DNA of 53,855 nucleotides. Source: Methanomassiliicoccus sp. UBA345. Lineage in GTDB: Archaea; Thermoplasmatota; Thermoplasmata; Methanomassiliicoccales; Methanomassiliicoccaceae. Below are positions 16,401-24,930 of this stretch, one piece after another. The stretch covers positions 129,656 to 183,510 of the forward strand of contig DATD01000009.1 in assembly GCA_002504525.1 (NCBI GenBank), in the 5' to 3' direction. The stretch's first letter is position 1. Every line of letters begins with the position of its first letter. The notes under the pieces are model-generated. The model made no database searches, was not told the DNA's origin, and was given only the letters and a program-made list of their open reading frames with translations. A program made the translations under genes and the position numbers.

Positions 16401-17639
16401 ATGGAATATTCCGATCGCTACCTGCATCTGGGCGAGAGCGTCGACCCGGATGAGTTCGTGTTTTGCAAGTACAAGATGAAGACCGACCTGGACCTGAGGA
16501 AGGCGGCGGTAGCCATCGCGACCGAGCAGTCGACCGGCACTTGGACCGGCATATCGACCATGAACGATGACATACTGGAGCGCTATGGCGCCAAGGTCAC
16601 GAACATCGACGGCAACGTGGCCACTGTGGCATTCCCGGCCGATGATTTCTCCATCGATATCGGAGGGGTGCCGCAGATCCTCAGCGTCATCGCCGGGAAC
16701 CTCTTCGGACTGGAGGCCCTGAAGGGAGTGCGGCTGGAGGACGTATCCTTCCCCCGATCCATACTGGAGCAGTTCAAGGGCCCCAAGTTCGGCATACAGG
16801 GACTGCGGGACGCCCTGCACAGGCCGACCAAACCGCTGGTCGGGACCATCGTGAAGCCGAAGATCGGCCTGCCGCCCCAGGGATACGCGGACTACATCTA
16901 CGAGTCCGGGATGGGAGGGCTGACCAACGGCAAGGACGATGAGACGCTCTCCAACCAGAAGTTCTGCCCATTGGAGGACCGCGTGGTGGCGGTGGCGGAG
17001 GCCATAGACCGCGTCAGGGATGAGACCGGGCACGTGATGATGCATGCCATCAACGTCTCGACCAGCGGCCACCAGATCGTGGAGGTGGCCGAGAGGGCGC
17101 AGGAGCTTGGGGCGTCGGAGCTGATGGTCGACGTCATCACCTGCGGGTTCGCCGCGGTGCAGGCGCTGGCCGAGGACCCGTCCATCAAGCTGCCTATACA
17201 TGTTCACAGGACCATGCACGGCGCCATTACACGCAATCCGGACCTTGGCGTGGCGATGCCGGTGTTCTCCAAGCTGGTGCGGATGTGCGGCGGCGACGCC
17301 CTGCACGTCGGCACCTTCGGAGTGGGGAAGATGAGCGGGTCATCGAGCGAGGACCTGGCGAACCAGCAGGCGTGCGTCGATACCAGCGTGCCGTACAAGC
17401 CGATGATGCCGGTATGCTCGGGCGGCATGCACCCCGCCCTCATCGAGCCGCTGGTCAAGATCACCGGGCTGGACGTGCAGATCCAGGCGGGAGGCGGAGT
17501 GGCCGGCCACCCCGGAGGGGTCAGAGGCGGGGCCATGGCAATGTCCCAGGCGGTCGACGCCGCCTCGGCCGGCATCGCCTTCAAGGACTACGCGGCCGAT
17601 CACAAGGAACTGTTTCAAGCGATCAAGAAGTGGGGATGA
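16401..17639 (+). CDS. rbcL: Form III ribulose-1,5-bisphosphate carboxylase/oxygenase
   Basis: 412 residues. It carboxylates ribulose 1,5-bisphosphate to two 3-phosphoglycerates in the AMP pathway. Active-site elements are all present: STGTWT with the preceding Glu, VKPKIG (the two catalytic lysines), GKDDE (carbamylated Lys and metal ligands), HRTMHG, the LHVG histidine, loop 6 GVGKM, and CSGGMHP. Around the carbamylated Lys the sequence reads GGLTNGKDDETLSNQ rather than the plant-like GGLDFTKDDENVNSQ, so this is an archaeal form III branch. No small subunit and no phosphoribulokinase gene are visible. ATG 16401 follows GGAGG in the preceding gene's tail. The stop overlaps the next start in ATGA. 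Confidence 0.95.
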   Translation: MEYSDRYLHLGESVDPDEFVFCKYKMKTDLDLRKAAVAIATEQSTGTWTGISTMNDDILERYGAKVTNIDGNVATVAFPADDFSIDIGGVPQILSVIAGNLFGLEALKGVRLEDVSFPRSILEQFKGPKFGIQGLRDALHRPTKPLVGTIVKPKIGLPPQGYADYIYESGMGGLTNGKDDETLSNQKFCPLEDRVVAVAEAIDRVRDETGHVMMHAINVSTSGHQIVEVAERAQELGASELMVDVITCGFAAVQALAEDPSIKLPIHVHRTMHGAITRNPDLGVAMPVFSKLVRMCGGDALHVGTFGVGKMSGSSSEDLANQQACVDTSVPYKPMMPVCSGGMHPALIEPLVKITGLDVQIQAGGGVAGHPGGVRGGAMAMSQAVDAASAGIAFKDYAADHKELFQAIKKWG

Positions 17640-19207
17640 AAATGCAGCTTAAAGCGAAGTACATCGACATGGAATCGGCCGAGTACACTTGCGTTCTGCA
17701 CGTGGACGACGCCAAGGAGATGGGCGTGAGAGAACAGGACCGCGTTCGGGTCAAGCACGAGCGCAGCGCCGTGGTGACGCTGGTCCACACCACCGACACG
17801 GTGGTGCAGCCCGGAGAGGTGGGCATACTCGGCCGCGCGTATGTCGAGCTGGGCCCGGAGGCCGACGAGATCATAGAGGTGGTCGCCACCTCCAGGCCGG
17901 CCTCGGTGGAGTTCATCAAGAAGAAGATGGCCGGGAAGGAGCTAACCACGGCGGAGATCCGGACCATCGTGAACGACATCGCCGAGCACAGCCTCAGCAA
18001 CATCGAGCTGACCGCGTACGTCACCTCGCTGGAGATCAACGGCATGAACATCCGGGAGACCGCCGACCTGACCATGGCCATGGTGGAGACCGGGGAGGTC
18101 ATCAAGTTCGACCGCTCCCCGGTGTTCGACTTCCACTCCATCGGCGGATGCCCCGGGAACAAGATCACCTTGCTGGTCGTTCCCATAGTGGCGGCGGCCG
18201 GACTGCTGCTTCCCAAGACGTCCTCCCGCGCCATCAGCTCGGCGGCGGGGACCGCGGACATCGTGGAGGTGTTCGCCAACGTCGATCTGGACTCCAACAA
18301 GCTGCGCACCATCGCGGAAACGACCGGCGGCGCGCTGGCCTGGGGCGGCTCCATGAACCTGGCCCCGGCCGACGACGTCATCATCCGGGTCGAGTATCCT
18401 CTGGGCATCGACCCCCATGCCCAGTTGCTCGCTTCGGTCATGAGCAAGAAGAAAGCGGTGGGGGCGGAGTTCCTGGCCATCGACATCCCGGTGGGCGAGG
18501 GCACCAAGGTGCCGACCATGGAGAAGGCCCAGTCCTTCGCCAAGGACTTCGTCGAGCTCGGAGAGCGGCTCGGCATGCACGTGGAGGTCGCCATCACCTA
18601 CGGGGACCAGCCGGTCGGCAGGGCCATCGGGCCTGCCCTGGAAGCGAGGGAGGCCATCCGCATCCTGGAAGGCGACCCTCATCCGTCCAGCGTCATCGAG
18701 AAGGCCGCCGGCATGGCCGGCATCGTGCTGGAGATGGGCGGCATCCATAGGGGCGAGGCGAGAGCGAGGGAGATCCTGGCATCGGGAAAGGCGCTGGAGA
18801 AGTTCCGCGAGATCGTGGCCGCGCAGGGCGGCGACCCCAACATCCGCTCCGAGGACATCAAGGTGGGCGAGTTCACCTATGACGTCTCTTCGAAGATGTG
18901 CGGCTACGTGAACGCGATAAAGAACAAGCAGCTGGTCCGGCTGGCCCGCGCCGCCGGGGCGCCCAAGGACAAGGGGGCCGGCATCCTGCTGCACAAGAAG
19001 AAGGGGAACCGCGTGGGCGAGGGGGAGCCGCTGTTCACCATCTACGCGGACAACCGGGCCAAGCTGGAGATGGCCATCGAGCTGTCGCGGAAGCTCGACC
19101 CCATCACGGTGGAGGGCATGATATTGGCAAAGCTGCCATACATCTCCAAGAGCACCGTCATCGAGAGGACCTTCTGCCCTGTACCCTCAGAGCGTCAGGC
19201 AGAGTGA
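17636..19207 (+). CDS. deoA: AMP phosphorylase
   Basis: 523 residues, the length of archaeal AMP phosphorylase and longer than bacterial thymidine phosphorylase because of an extra N-terminal domain of about 85 residues (LKAKYIDMESAEYTC). It splits NMPs with phosphate to base plus ribose 1,5-bisphosphate. The phosphorylase core shows FDFHSIGGCPGNK and KTSSRAISSAAGTAD (KTSSR at 194-198). The start ATG at 17636 overlaps the rbcL stop as ATGA, so translation is probably coupled. ATG 17642 is an in-frame alternative. The 3' end overlaps the convergent RNase H-like gene by 50 bp. Confidence 0.94.
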   Translation: MKMQLKAKYIDMESAEYTCVLHVDDAKEMGVREQDRVRVKHERSAVVTLVHTTDTVVQPGEVGILGRAYVELGPEADEIIEVVATSRPASVEFIKKKMAGKELTTAEIRTIVNDIAEHSLSNIELTAYVTSLEINGMNIRETADLTMAMVETGEVIKFDRSPVFDFHSIGGCPGNKITLLVVPIVAAAGLLLPKTSSRAISSAAGTADIVEVFANVDLDSNKLRTIAETTGGALAWGGSMNLAPADDVIIRVEYPLGIDPHAQLLASVMSKKKAVGAEFLAIDIPVGEGTKVPTMEKAQSFAKDFVELGERLGMHVEVAITYGDQPVGRAIGPALEAREAIRILEGDPHPSSVIEKAAGMAGIVLEMGGIHRGEARAREILASGKALEKFREIVAAQGGDPNIRSEDIKVGEFTYDVSSKMCGYVNAIKNKQLVRLARAAGAPKDKGAGILLHKKKGNRVGEGEPLFTIYADNRAKLEMAIELSRKLDPITVEGMILAKLPYISKSTVIERTFCPVPSERQAE

Positions 19208-19904
19208 GATCGCCGCGAGCCACCGCCTCGGCCAGCTCGGTCGAGATGGTGACCCGCCCCCCGCTCTCGATGCGGCTCAGACGCTGGATGTCCCTGACCT
19301 CCCCGGCGGTAGGCTCCACCCTCGGCGGGAACGGCAGCCGGCGGCCGGCCAGCATCGCTATGCTCACCGCCGCGTCGGCGTCCGGCTCATCCGTCCGGCG
19401 GGTGGTGCCCCGCTCGTCCACCACCTCGACATCGTCTACCACGTTCCATATGGCGCGTATGACCCTATCACGGTTGGTCGGGTCGCCATGGCCCACCTTG
19501 GCCACCAGGCGCTCGTGGCCGACGCCATGGCCGAAGCGGACCACCTCACCGGCCACCGCCTCCGGGGAGCTTACCGTTTCGGCGAACAACACCCTGCCAT
19601 CACCGATGATCGCCAGACCGGGCCTCCTGCCCGGATCGATGCCGACCACCATGGTATAGAACCGCTCCCTACCGTTCAGGCGGCTGCGGGCCAGCTTGTA
19701 AGCCATCGCCGGCGAGTCCTCGGCCACCACCCGGCGGAACCGCACCTTCGGCCCCTCCTCCCTGGTGGTGATGATCGCCCCCACGTTGGCAGGGATGTCC
19801 TCGTCGAAGTCCAGCGCCACGAATGGCTCCCTGTGGTCCTTGAGCATCTGGACCAGTTCGTAGAAGAAGCGAAAATTGGCGGTCATGATGCCGATGACCT
19901 TCAT
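19158..19904 (-). CDS. Archaeal RNase H/RuvC-fold family protein, function unknown
   Basis: About 248 residues from ATG 19904. The N-terminal 50 residues (VIGIMTANFRFFYELV, then PFVALDFDEDIP) look like a Rossmann-like half domain. From residue 85 a RuvC/RNase H-type fold starts: MVVGIDPGRRPGLAII with Asp90, a second acidic strand VDDVEVVDE, and DEPDADAAVSIAMLAG as the third acidic element. This suggests a nuclease-related fold, but activity is unproven. The frame is open upstream to 19973. GTGATATGCAT (minus strand, about 19925-19935) fits a promoter for a leaderless start at 19904, and the conserved part begins there. It overlaps AMP phosphorylase convergently by 50 bp. Confidence 0.75.
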   Translation of the reverse strand: MKVIGIMTANFRFFYELVQMLKDHREPFVALDFDEDIPANVGAIITTREEGPKVRFRRVVAEDSPAMAYKLARSRLNGRERFYTMVVGIDPGRRPGLAIIGDGRVLFAETVSSPEAVAGEVVRFGHGVGHERLVAKVGHGDPTNRDRVIRAIWNVVDDVEVVDERGTTRRTDEPDADAAVSIAMLAGRRLPFPPRVEPTAGEVRDIQRLSRIESGGRVTISTELAEAVARGDLTLPDALRVQGRRSSR

Positions 19905-20024
19905 CCAACAAGGAGATGGCGTCGGATGCATATCACTCTGTCGCACGCCGCCAGATGGCCGGTCGGACCGCACTCTACGCCGCCGCGGCGGCCATAAGCG
20001 CCCTTGCCCTGGATCCAGGCGGCG

Positions 20025-21275
20025 TCAGCCGGCCTGAGGTCCCGACGCTCTGCCGTCCACCCGGTCGACGGCGCGGGGTATGATCCTGCCCAGGAGGGCG
20101 AACCCGGCCATGCTGAGGAGCGAGATCGAGGCGATGGACGCCCACAGCACCACCGGATCGGCCACGAGTGAATCGTAGAGAACGCCGCCCACCAGGGGTC
20201 CGACCGACCAGCCGAAGGTGTAGAAGATGCCCGACACCCCCATGTACCGGCCGCGCTCGTTCTCCGGGCTGATGTTCGCCACCAGGTTGGTGCTGGCCGG
20301 GGAGGTGGTGTTCTCCCCCAGGGTGGTGATGATCATCGACACCACCAGGATCCACATGTCCGAGGCAGCGCCCAGTATGAGGTAGCCGACCGCGTACATC
20401 AGCGCTCCCGCGGCAAGCACGTGGGACATCCTGAAGCGGTTGATGTACCTGGCCATGGGAAGCTGCAGTAACACCACCATGGCACCGTTGAGCGCGTACA
20501 GGTAGCCGACCTCCGCCACCGATATCCCGACCACGTCCTCAGAGAACAGCGCGAAGGTGGAGGTCATCTGCCCCAGCACGACGGACAGCGGGATGGAGGC
20601 GAGGCAGAGCACCAGGAACGCCCTGTTCTTCCCGATCCTGAGGAGGTCGCGGGGGCGGAAGCGGTCGACCTGGCCCGCAGTGCGGCGGGGATCGGCCAGC
20701 TTGGTGAATATGATGACCGCCACGACCACGCTGGTGAGGGCTGTGAACACGAACAGCGAGGCGTACGAGAGCATCGCCAGTATGCCGCCCAGCAGCGGCC
20801 CCAGGGTCCAGCCGATGTTTTGCCCCACCCGCAGGATGCTGTACGCCTCCAGTCTGCGGCCTGGCGGGACGAGGTCCGCGACCATGGCGTTGGTGGCCGG
20901 CTCGAACAGGGAACCAGTGAACGAGGACACCATGAGAAGGGCGGAGATCAGCCTGAGGTCGACCATCTCGGCTATGGCAAGGGACAGCAGCAGGAACACC
21001 GCGCCGCGCACGGCCATGGAGGTCCACATCACCGGGCGGCGGCCCAGGCGGTCGGCCAGCTCCCCGCCGATGATCTGCCCGACCGCCCCGGACAGGGCGT
21101 TGCCGAGGAAGATCATGCCCACGATGGTCATGGGCACCCCCATCTTCGTGTAGAGGAATATGGAGAGGAAGGGCATGACTATGGAGAAGCCGGTGGCCGC
21201 GATCACGCGTCCGCCGAATAGCATCCACAGCCGGCGGTCGTAGCCTTGCAGCGACCGCGAGAACCATCGGGGCAT
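20025..21275 (-). CDS. MFS transporter
   Basis: 416 residues with about 12 hydrophobic segments. The loop 2-3 motif GGELADRLGRRPVMW is the MFS signature A, and loop 8-9 carries a related charged turn (ARYINRFRMSHVL). GGVLYDS follows in the C-half. It resembles drug:proton antiporters (MFS multidrug type) but no substrate can be read from sequence. It lies 46 bp after dnaJ on the same strand, so it may be read through from the chaperone operon or have its own promoter. Confidence 0.9.
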   Translation of the reverse strand: MPRWFSRSLQGYDRRLWMLFGGRVIAATGFSIVMPFLSIFLYTKMGVPMTIVGMIFLGNALSGAVGQIIGGELADRLGRRPVMWTSMAVRGAVFLLLSLAIAEMVDLRLISALLMVSSFTGSLFEPATNAMVADLVPPGRRLEAYSILRVGQNIGWTLGPLLGGILAMLSYASLFVFTALTSVVVAVIIFTKLADPRRTAGQVDRFRPRDLLRIGKNRAFLVLCLASIPLSVVLGQMTSTFALFSEDVVGISVAEVGYLYALNGAMVVLLQLPMARYINRFRMSHVLAAGALMYAVGYLILGAASDMWILVVSMIITTLGENTTSPASTNLVANISPENERGRYMGVSGIFYTFGWSVGPLVGGVLYDSLVADPVVLWASIASISLLSMAGFALLGRIIPRAVDRVDGRASGPQAG

Positions 21276-21321
21276 GATTCGAGGAGCGCCGGAGGGCTAC
21301 TTCATTCTTTTTGATGTCCGT

Positions 21322-22452
21322 TCAACGCTTCTTCTTGAGCTTGGAAAAAGGACGGTTGGCCTGCTGGCCCTCGATCTCATCGAGGCGCTTCAGCAGGCTC
21401 TTCTGTTCATTGTTGAGCTTCTCCGGCACCTTGAGCTTCATGCGGACGTAGAGGTCGCCGCGCAGATCGCCGCGGACCGGCATGCCGCGGCCTTTGAGCC
21501 GGAAGACCGTATCGGGCTGCGTCGAAGGGGGCACCTTCACCTTGGCAGTGCCGTCCAGCGACTTGACGTCGATCTCCCCTCCCAGCGCCGCGGTGGGGAA
21601 GCTCATCTCGGCCTCCATCAGCAGGTCGGCGCCGTCGCGGCGGTACAGCCTATGGTCCCGGACGTTGATGACAACGTAAAGGTCCCCGGCCGGGGCGCCG
21701 GGGCTTCCGATCTCCCCCGCCCCCGGGATCCGCAGCCGTGAGCCGGTGTCGACCCCCTTGGGGATGTCGAGATCGATCTGCGAGGTGCGCTGATTGACCC
21801 CCCGGCCATCGCACTCCAGGCACGATGAGCCAGGCGCCCGGCCGGAGCCGCGGCATCGCGGGCATGGGCCGACCGAGACGAACTGCGCGAAGCCCCGGGA
21901 CTGCGTGCGGCGGGCCTGCCCGGTGCCCCCGCAGTCGGGGCATGGAACGACCTTGCCGCCCTTGGCCCCGGTGCCCTGGCAGGCATCGCACCGGTCGAAC
22001 TTGGGCACGGTGATGCGTTTCTTGACGCCGCTGAACGCCTCCTCCAGCGTGATCTCCAAGTCCATCCGCATGTCGCGGCCGCCGGCGCGCTGCTGCTGCC
22101 GGCCTCCGCCGCCGAAGAACATGTCGAAGATGTTGCCGAAGCCGCCCAGGTCGCCGAAGATGTCCCGGACGTCCCCGTAGTGGGAGAAGTCGCTCCAGTT
22201 GAAGTTGCCGTCCTGGAACTGCGAGCTGACACCGGCGTGGCCGTACTGGTCGTACAGGCTCCGCTTCTTCTCATCCGCGAGCACCTCGTACGCTTCCGAG
22301 ATCTCCTTGAACCGCTCCTCCGCCACCTTGGGATCCTCCTTGGTGACGTCGGGATGATACTGGCGGGCCAGCTTGCGATACGACTTCTTTATCTCTTCGG
22401 CGGAAGCGTCGCGCTGGACCCCCAGGGACTCGTAGTAGTCGCGCTTCTCCAT
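21322..22452 (-). CDS. dnaJ: Hsp40 co-chaperone DnaJ
   Basis: 376 residues, a type I DnaJ. The J domain (residues 1-68) has HPD in YHPDVTKEDP. A Gly/Phe-rich region follows (DIFGDLGGFGNIFDMFFGGGG). The zinc domain has four CxxCxGxG repeats: CDACQGTG, CPDCGGTG, CPRCRGSG and CLECDGRG. The C-terminal substrate-binding barrels are present. It stimulates DnaK ATPase. The ATG at 22452 sits after GAAGGAAAG. An upstream TTG at 22470 overlaps the end of dnaK and would add only six residues. Gene order grpE-dnaK-dnaJ on one strand is bacterial-like, reflecting the acquired origin of the Hsp70 system in archaea. Confidence 0.96.
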   Translation of the reverse strand: MEKRDYYESLGVQRDASAEEIKKSYRKLARQYHPDVTKEDPKVAEERFKEISEAYEVLADEKKRSLYDQYGHAGVSSQFQDGNFNWSDFSHYGDVRDIFGDLGGFGNIFDMFFGGGGRQQQRAGGRDMRMDLEITLEEAFSGVKKRITVPKFDRCDACQGTGAKGGKVVPCPDCGGTGQARRTQSRGFAQFVSVGPCPRCRGSGRAPGSSCLECDGRGVNQRTSQIDLDIPKGVDTGSRLRIPGAGEIGSPGAPAGDLYVVINVRDHRLYRRDGADLLMEAEMSFPTAALGGEIDVKSLDGTAKVKVPPSTQPDTVFRLKGRGMPVRGDLRGDLYVRMKLKVPEKLNNEQKSLLKRLDEIEGQQANRPFSKLKKKR

Positions 22453-22462
22453 GGACTTTCCT

Positions 22463-24319
22463 TCAGTCAACTATGTGGTAGTCGGCGTCGGTGAAGTCGC
22501 CCTTTCCGCCCTTGTCTTCAGCGCCTGGCTGCGAGGGGCCGGCCGGCTCTCCCTGCTGGGGCTGCTGAGCGGCCGCTTCCTGGTAGATGCGGGTCGACAC
22601 GGCAGTAAGCTCCTTGGTGAGGGCGTCCAGCTTTGCCTTGACAGCGTCGGCGTCGTCCGTCTTCATCGCTTCCCGAAGCTCATCGGCGGCCTTGTTCACC
22701 TTCTCCTTCTCCTCGGCGGTGACCTTGTCGCCCAGGTCCTCCAGCGTCTTGTCCGAGGTGTACAGGAGGGTATCGGCCTGGTTCATCAGCTCGACCTTCT
22801 CCCGCTTCTTCTTGTCCTCGTCGGCGAACTGCTCTGCCTGATTGACCATCTTGTCTATCTCTTCCTGGGACAGCTTGGTGGAGGCGCTGATGGTGATCTT
22901 CGTCTCTTTTCCGGTCCCTAGGTCCTTGGCGGAGACGTTGATGATCCCGTTGGCGTCGATGTCGAAGGTTACCTCGATCTTGGGGACGCCCCTCGGAGCT
23001 GGCGGTATGCCGGTCAGCTGGAACCGTCCCAGCGAGACGTTGTCGGCGGCCATCTCCCTCTCGCCCTGCACCACGTGGACCTCCACGCTGTCCTGGCGGT
23101 CAGCGGCGGTGGAGAACACCTGGCTCTTGCGGGTCGGGATGGTGGTGTTGCGCTCGATGAGCCTGGTCGCCACGCCTCCCAGGGTCTCGATGCTCAGGGA
23201 CAGCGGGGTCACGTCGAGCAGTAGGATGTCCTTGACCTCGCCGGCCAGGACGGCTCCCTGGATGGCCGCGCCCATCGACACGCACTCCATGGGGTCGATC
23301 CCGCGCTGGACCTTCTTGCCCACGACCGATTCGACGAACCGCTGTATGATGGGCATGCGGGTCGGGCCTCCCACCATGATGATGTTGTCCACCTGGTCGG
23401 CGGTGAGGGCGGCGTCCTTGAGGGCGTTCTGTATGGGCCCCTTGCAGCGTTCCACGGTCGGATTGACGAGCTCCTCCAGCTTCGCCCGGGTGATGGACAT
23501 GGTAAGGTGTCGGGGGCCGTTCTGGTCCGCGGTGATGAAAGGGAGGTTGATCTCGGTGTTCATGGTGGAGGACAGTTCGATCTTGGCCTTCTCGCACGCC
23601 TCCTTCACCCGCCACATGGCCATCTTGTCCTTGGTCAGGTCGATGCCGGTCTCGTTCTTGAACTGCGCCGTGGCGTAGTTCATGAGGGCCTGGTCCATGT
23701 CGGTGCCGCCTAGCTGGGTGTCGCCCGATGTGGAGAGGACCTCGAACACTCCCTCGGAGTAGTCCATGATGGTGACGTCGAGCGTGCCCCCGCCGAGGTC
23801 GAACACTAGGATCTTCTGGTCCTTCCCCTGGTTGTCCAGTCCGTAGGCCAGCGCCGCGGAGGTCGGCTCGTTGATGATCCTTACGACCTCCAGGCCGGCG
23901 ATGGTGCCGGCGTCCTTGGTGGCCTGGCGCTGGTTGTCGTTGAAGTATGCGGGAACGGTGATGACCGCCCTGTCAACGGTATCGCCGAGGAACGCCTCGG
24001 CGTCGCGCTTGATCTTCTGCAGGATGAAGGCGGACACCTGCTGGGGCGTGTACTCCTTCCCGTGAACATTGAACTTGAAGTCGGTGCCCATCTTGCGCTT
24101 GGCCGCAGCGATGGTGCCCTCGGGGTTGGTGACGGCCTGGCGCCTTGCCGGCTCGCCCACCAGAAGCTCGCCTTCCTTGGTGATCGCCACGTACGACGGG
24201 AAGGCCTTCCCTCCCATGCTGGTCCCTTCCGCGCTGGGGATGACGGTCGGCCGGCCGCCTTCCATGACCGCAGCCGCGGAGTTGCTCGTACCCAGGTCTA
24301 TTCCTATGATCTTTGCCAT
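22463..24319 (-). CDS. dnaK: Hsp70 chaperone DnaK
   Basis: 618 residues. IIGIDLGTSNSA opens the nucleotide-binding domain. VPAYFNDNQRQATKDAG, INEPTSAALAYG and FDLGGGTLDVTI follow. The substrate-binding domain starts after LLLDVTPLSLSIETLGG. The C-terminus is helical and ends in FTDADYHIVD. It folds client proteins with ATP, DnaJ and GrpE. The frame extends 12 codons upstream into the grpE tail, but ATG 24319 has GGAGCG 11 nt before it and matches family starts. It begins 5 nt after grpE. Confidence 0.97.
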   Translation of the reverse strand: MAKIIGIDLGTSNSAAAVMEGGRPTVIPSAEGTSMGGKAFPSYVAITKEGELLVGEPARRQAVTNPEGTIAAAKRKMGTDFKFNVHGKEYTPQQVSAFILQKIKRDAEAFLGDTVDRAVITVPAYFNDNQRQATKDAGTIAGLEVVRIINEPTSAALAYGLDNQGKDQKILVFDLGGGTLDVTIMDYSEGVFEVLSTSGDTQLGGTDMDQALMNYATAQFKNETGIDLTKDKMAMWRVKEACEKAKIELSSTMNTEINLPFITADQNGPRHLTMSITRAKLEELVNPTVERCKGPIQNALKDAALTADQVDNIIMVGGPTRMPIIQRFVESVVGKKVQRGIDPMECVSMGAAIQGAVLAGEVKDILLLDVTPLSLSIETLGGVATRLIERNTTIPTRKSQVFSTAADRQDSVEVHVVQGEREMAADNVSLGRFQLTGIPPAPRGVPKIEVTFDIDANGIINVSAKDLGTGKETKITISASTKLSQEEIDKMVNQAEQFADEDKKKREKVELMNQADTLLYTSDKTLEDLGDKVTAEEKEKVNKAADELREAMKTDDADAVKAKLDALTKELTAVSTRIYQEAAAQQPQQGEPAGPSQPGAEDKGGKGDFTDADYHIVD

Positions 24320-24324
24320 TGTAA

Positions 24325-24849
24325 TCACTCGCTCCTTGCTACTTTTACCTTGCACGTCCTCAGCACCTTGCTGCCGAGGAAGTACCCTTTCTGATACACC
24401 TCAAGGACGGCGCCGTCCTCCCCCTCTCCAGTCGCCAGAGCTTCCTGGCATGTGGGGTCGAACTTGCCATCCGTGGGGATCTCTCGAACGCCGCTGTCCT
24501 TCAGGAGGGCGGCCAGGTTAGTGTGAATCTTGGAAACGCCATTCCTAAGCTCGTCGGCGTCGCAGTCGGCCTCCAGGGCTCGCTGCAGATCGTCATACAC
24601 GATTAGGATGTCGAAGAGCAGGCGCTCGTTGGCGCAGCTCATTATCATTTCCTTCTCTTTTGCCGCCCTCTTCTTGTAGTTCTCGAACTCCGCCTGAACG
24701 CGGCGGGCAGTGTCGAGGTAGTCCTGGGACAGGGCGGCCTGTCGGGACAGTTCTTCGTTCTTTGTCTCCATCTGTGCCCTCAGCGATTCGATCTCGTCGG
24801 AGAGGTCGGCGCCCTCTCCGCATTCTGGACTTTTTTCTGGCTTATCCAT
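24325..24849 (-). CDS. grpE: Nucleotide exchange factor GrpE
   Basis: 174 residues. An acidic N-terminus and a long coiled coil (EIESLRAQMETKNEELSRQA) lead into AEFENYKKRAAKEKE. The C-terminal beta domain carries FDPTCQEAL and VYQKGYFLGSKVLR, the GrpE signature. It releases ADP from DnaK. It is the first gene of grpE-dnaK-dnaJ. GGAAGGTG precedes its ATG. A small inverted repeat (24860-24872) lies just upstream. Confidence 0.95.
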   Translation of the reverse strand: MDKPEKSPECGEGADLSDEIESLRAQMETKNEELSRQAALSQDYLDTARRVQAEFENYKKRAAKEKEMIMSCANERLLFDILIVYDDLQRALEADCDADELRNGVSKIHTNLAALLKDSGVREIPTDGKFDPTCQEALATGEGEDGAVLEVYQKGYFLGSKVLRTCKVKVARSE

Positions 24850-24859
24850 TGTGGCACCT

Positions 24860-24872
24860 TCCCAAAGTGGGA
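24860..24872. promoter_or_regulatory. Inverted repeat upstream of grpE
   Basis: TCCCA-AAG-TGGGA, five-base arms with a three-base centre, starts 10 bp upstream of the grpE start codon. It could be an operator or part of the leader RNA. It is short enough to be chance, and one arm overlaps the GGAAGG ribosome binding region. Confidence 0.25.
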
Positions 24873-24904
24873 CTCGTCCGATGCAGAAATGTCAAGAGGT
24901 TTGA

Positions 24905-24922
24905 GGGGGGTTGGCACCCCCC
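24905..24922 (-). terminator. G/C hairpin between the thermosome gene and grpE
   Basis: GGGGGGT (24905-24911) pairs with ACCCCCC (24916-24922) around a four-base loop. It stands 8 bp past the thermosome stop codon on the minus strand. No T-run follows, so it may slow or process the transcript rather than terminate it. Confidence 0.35.
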
Positions 24923-24930
24923 CGTCGTGT

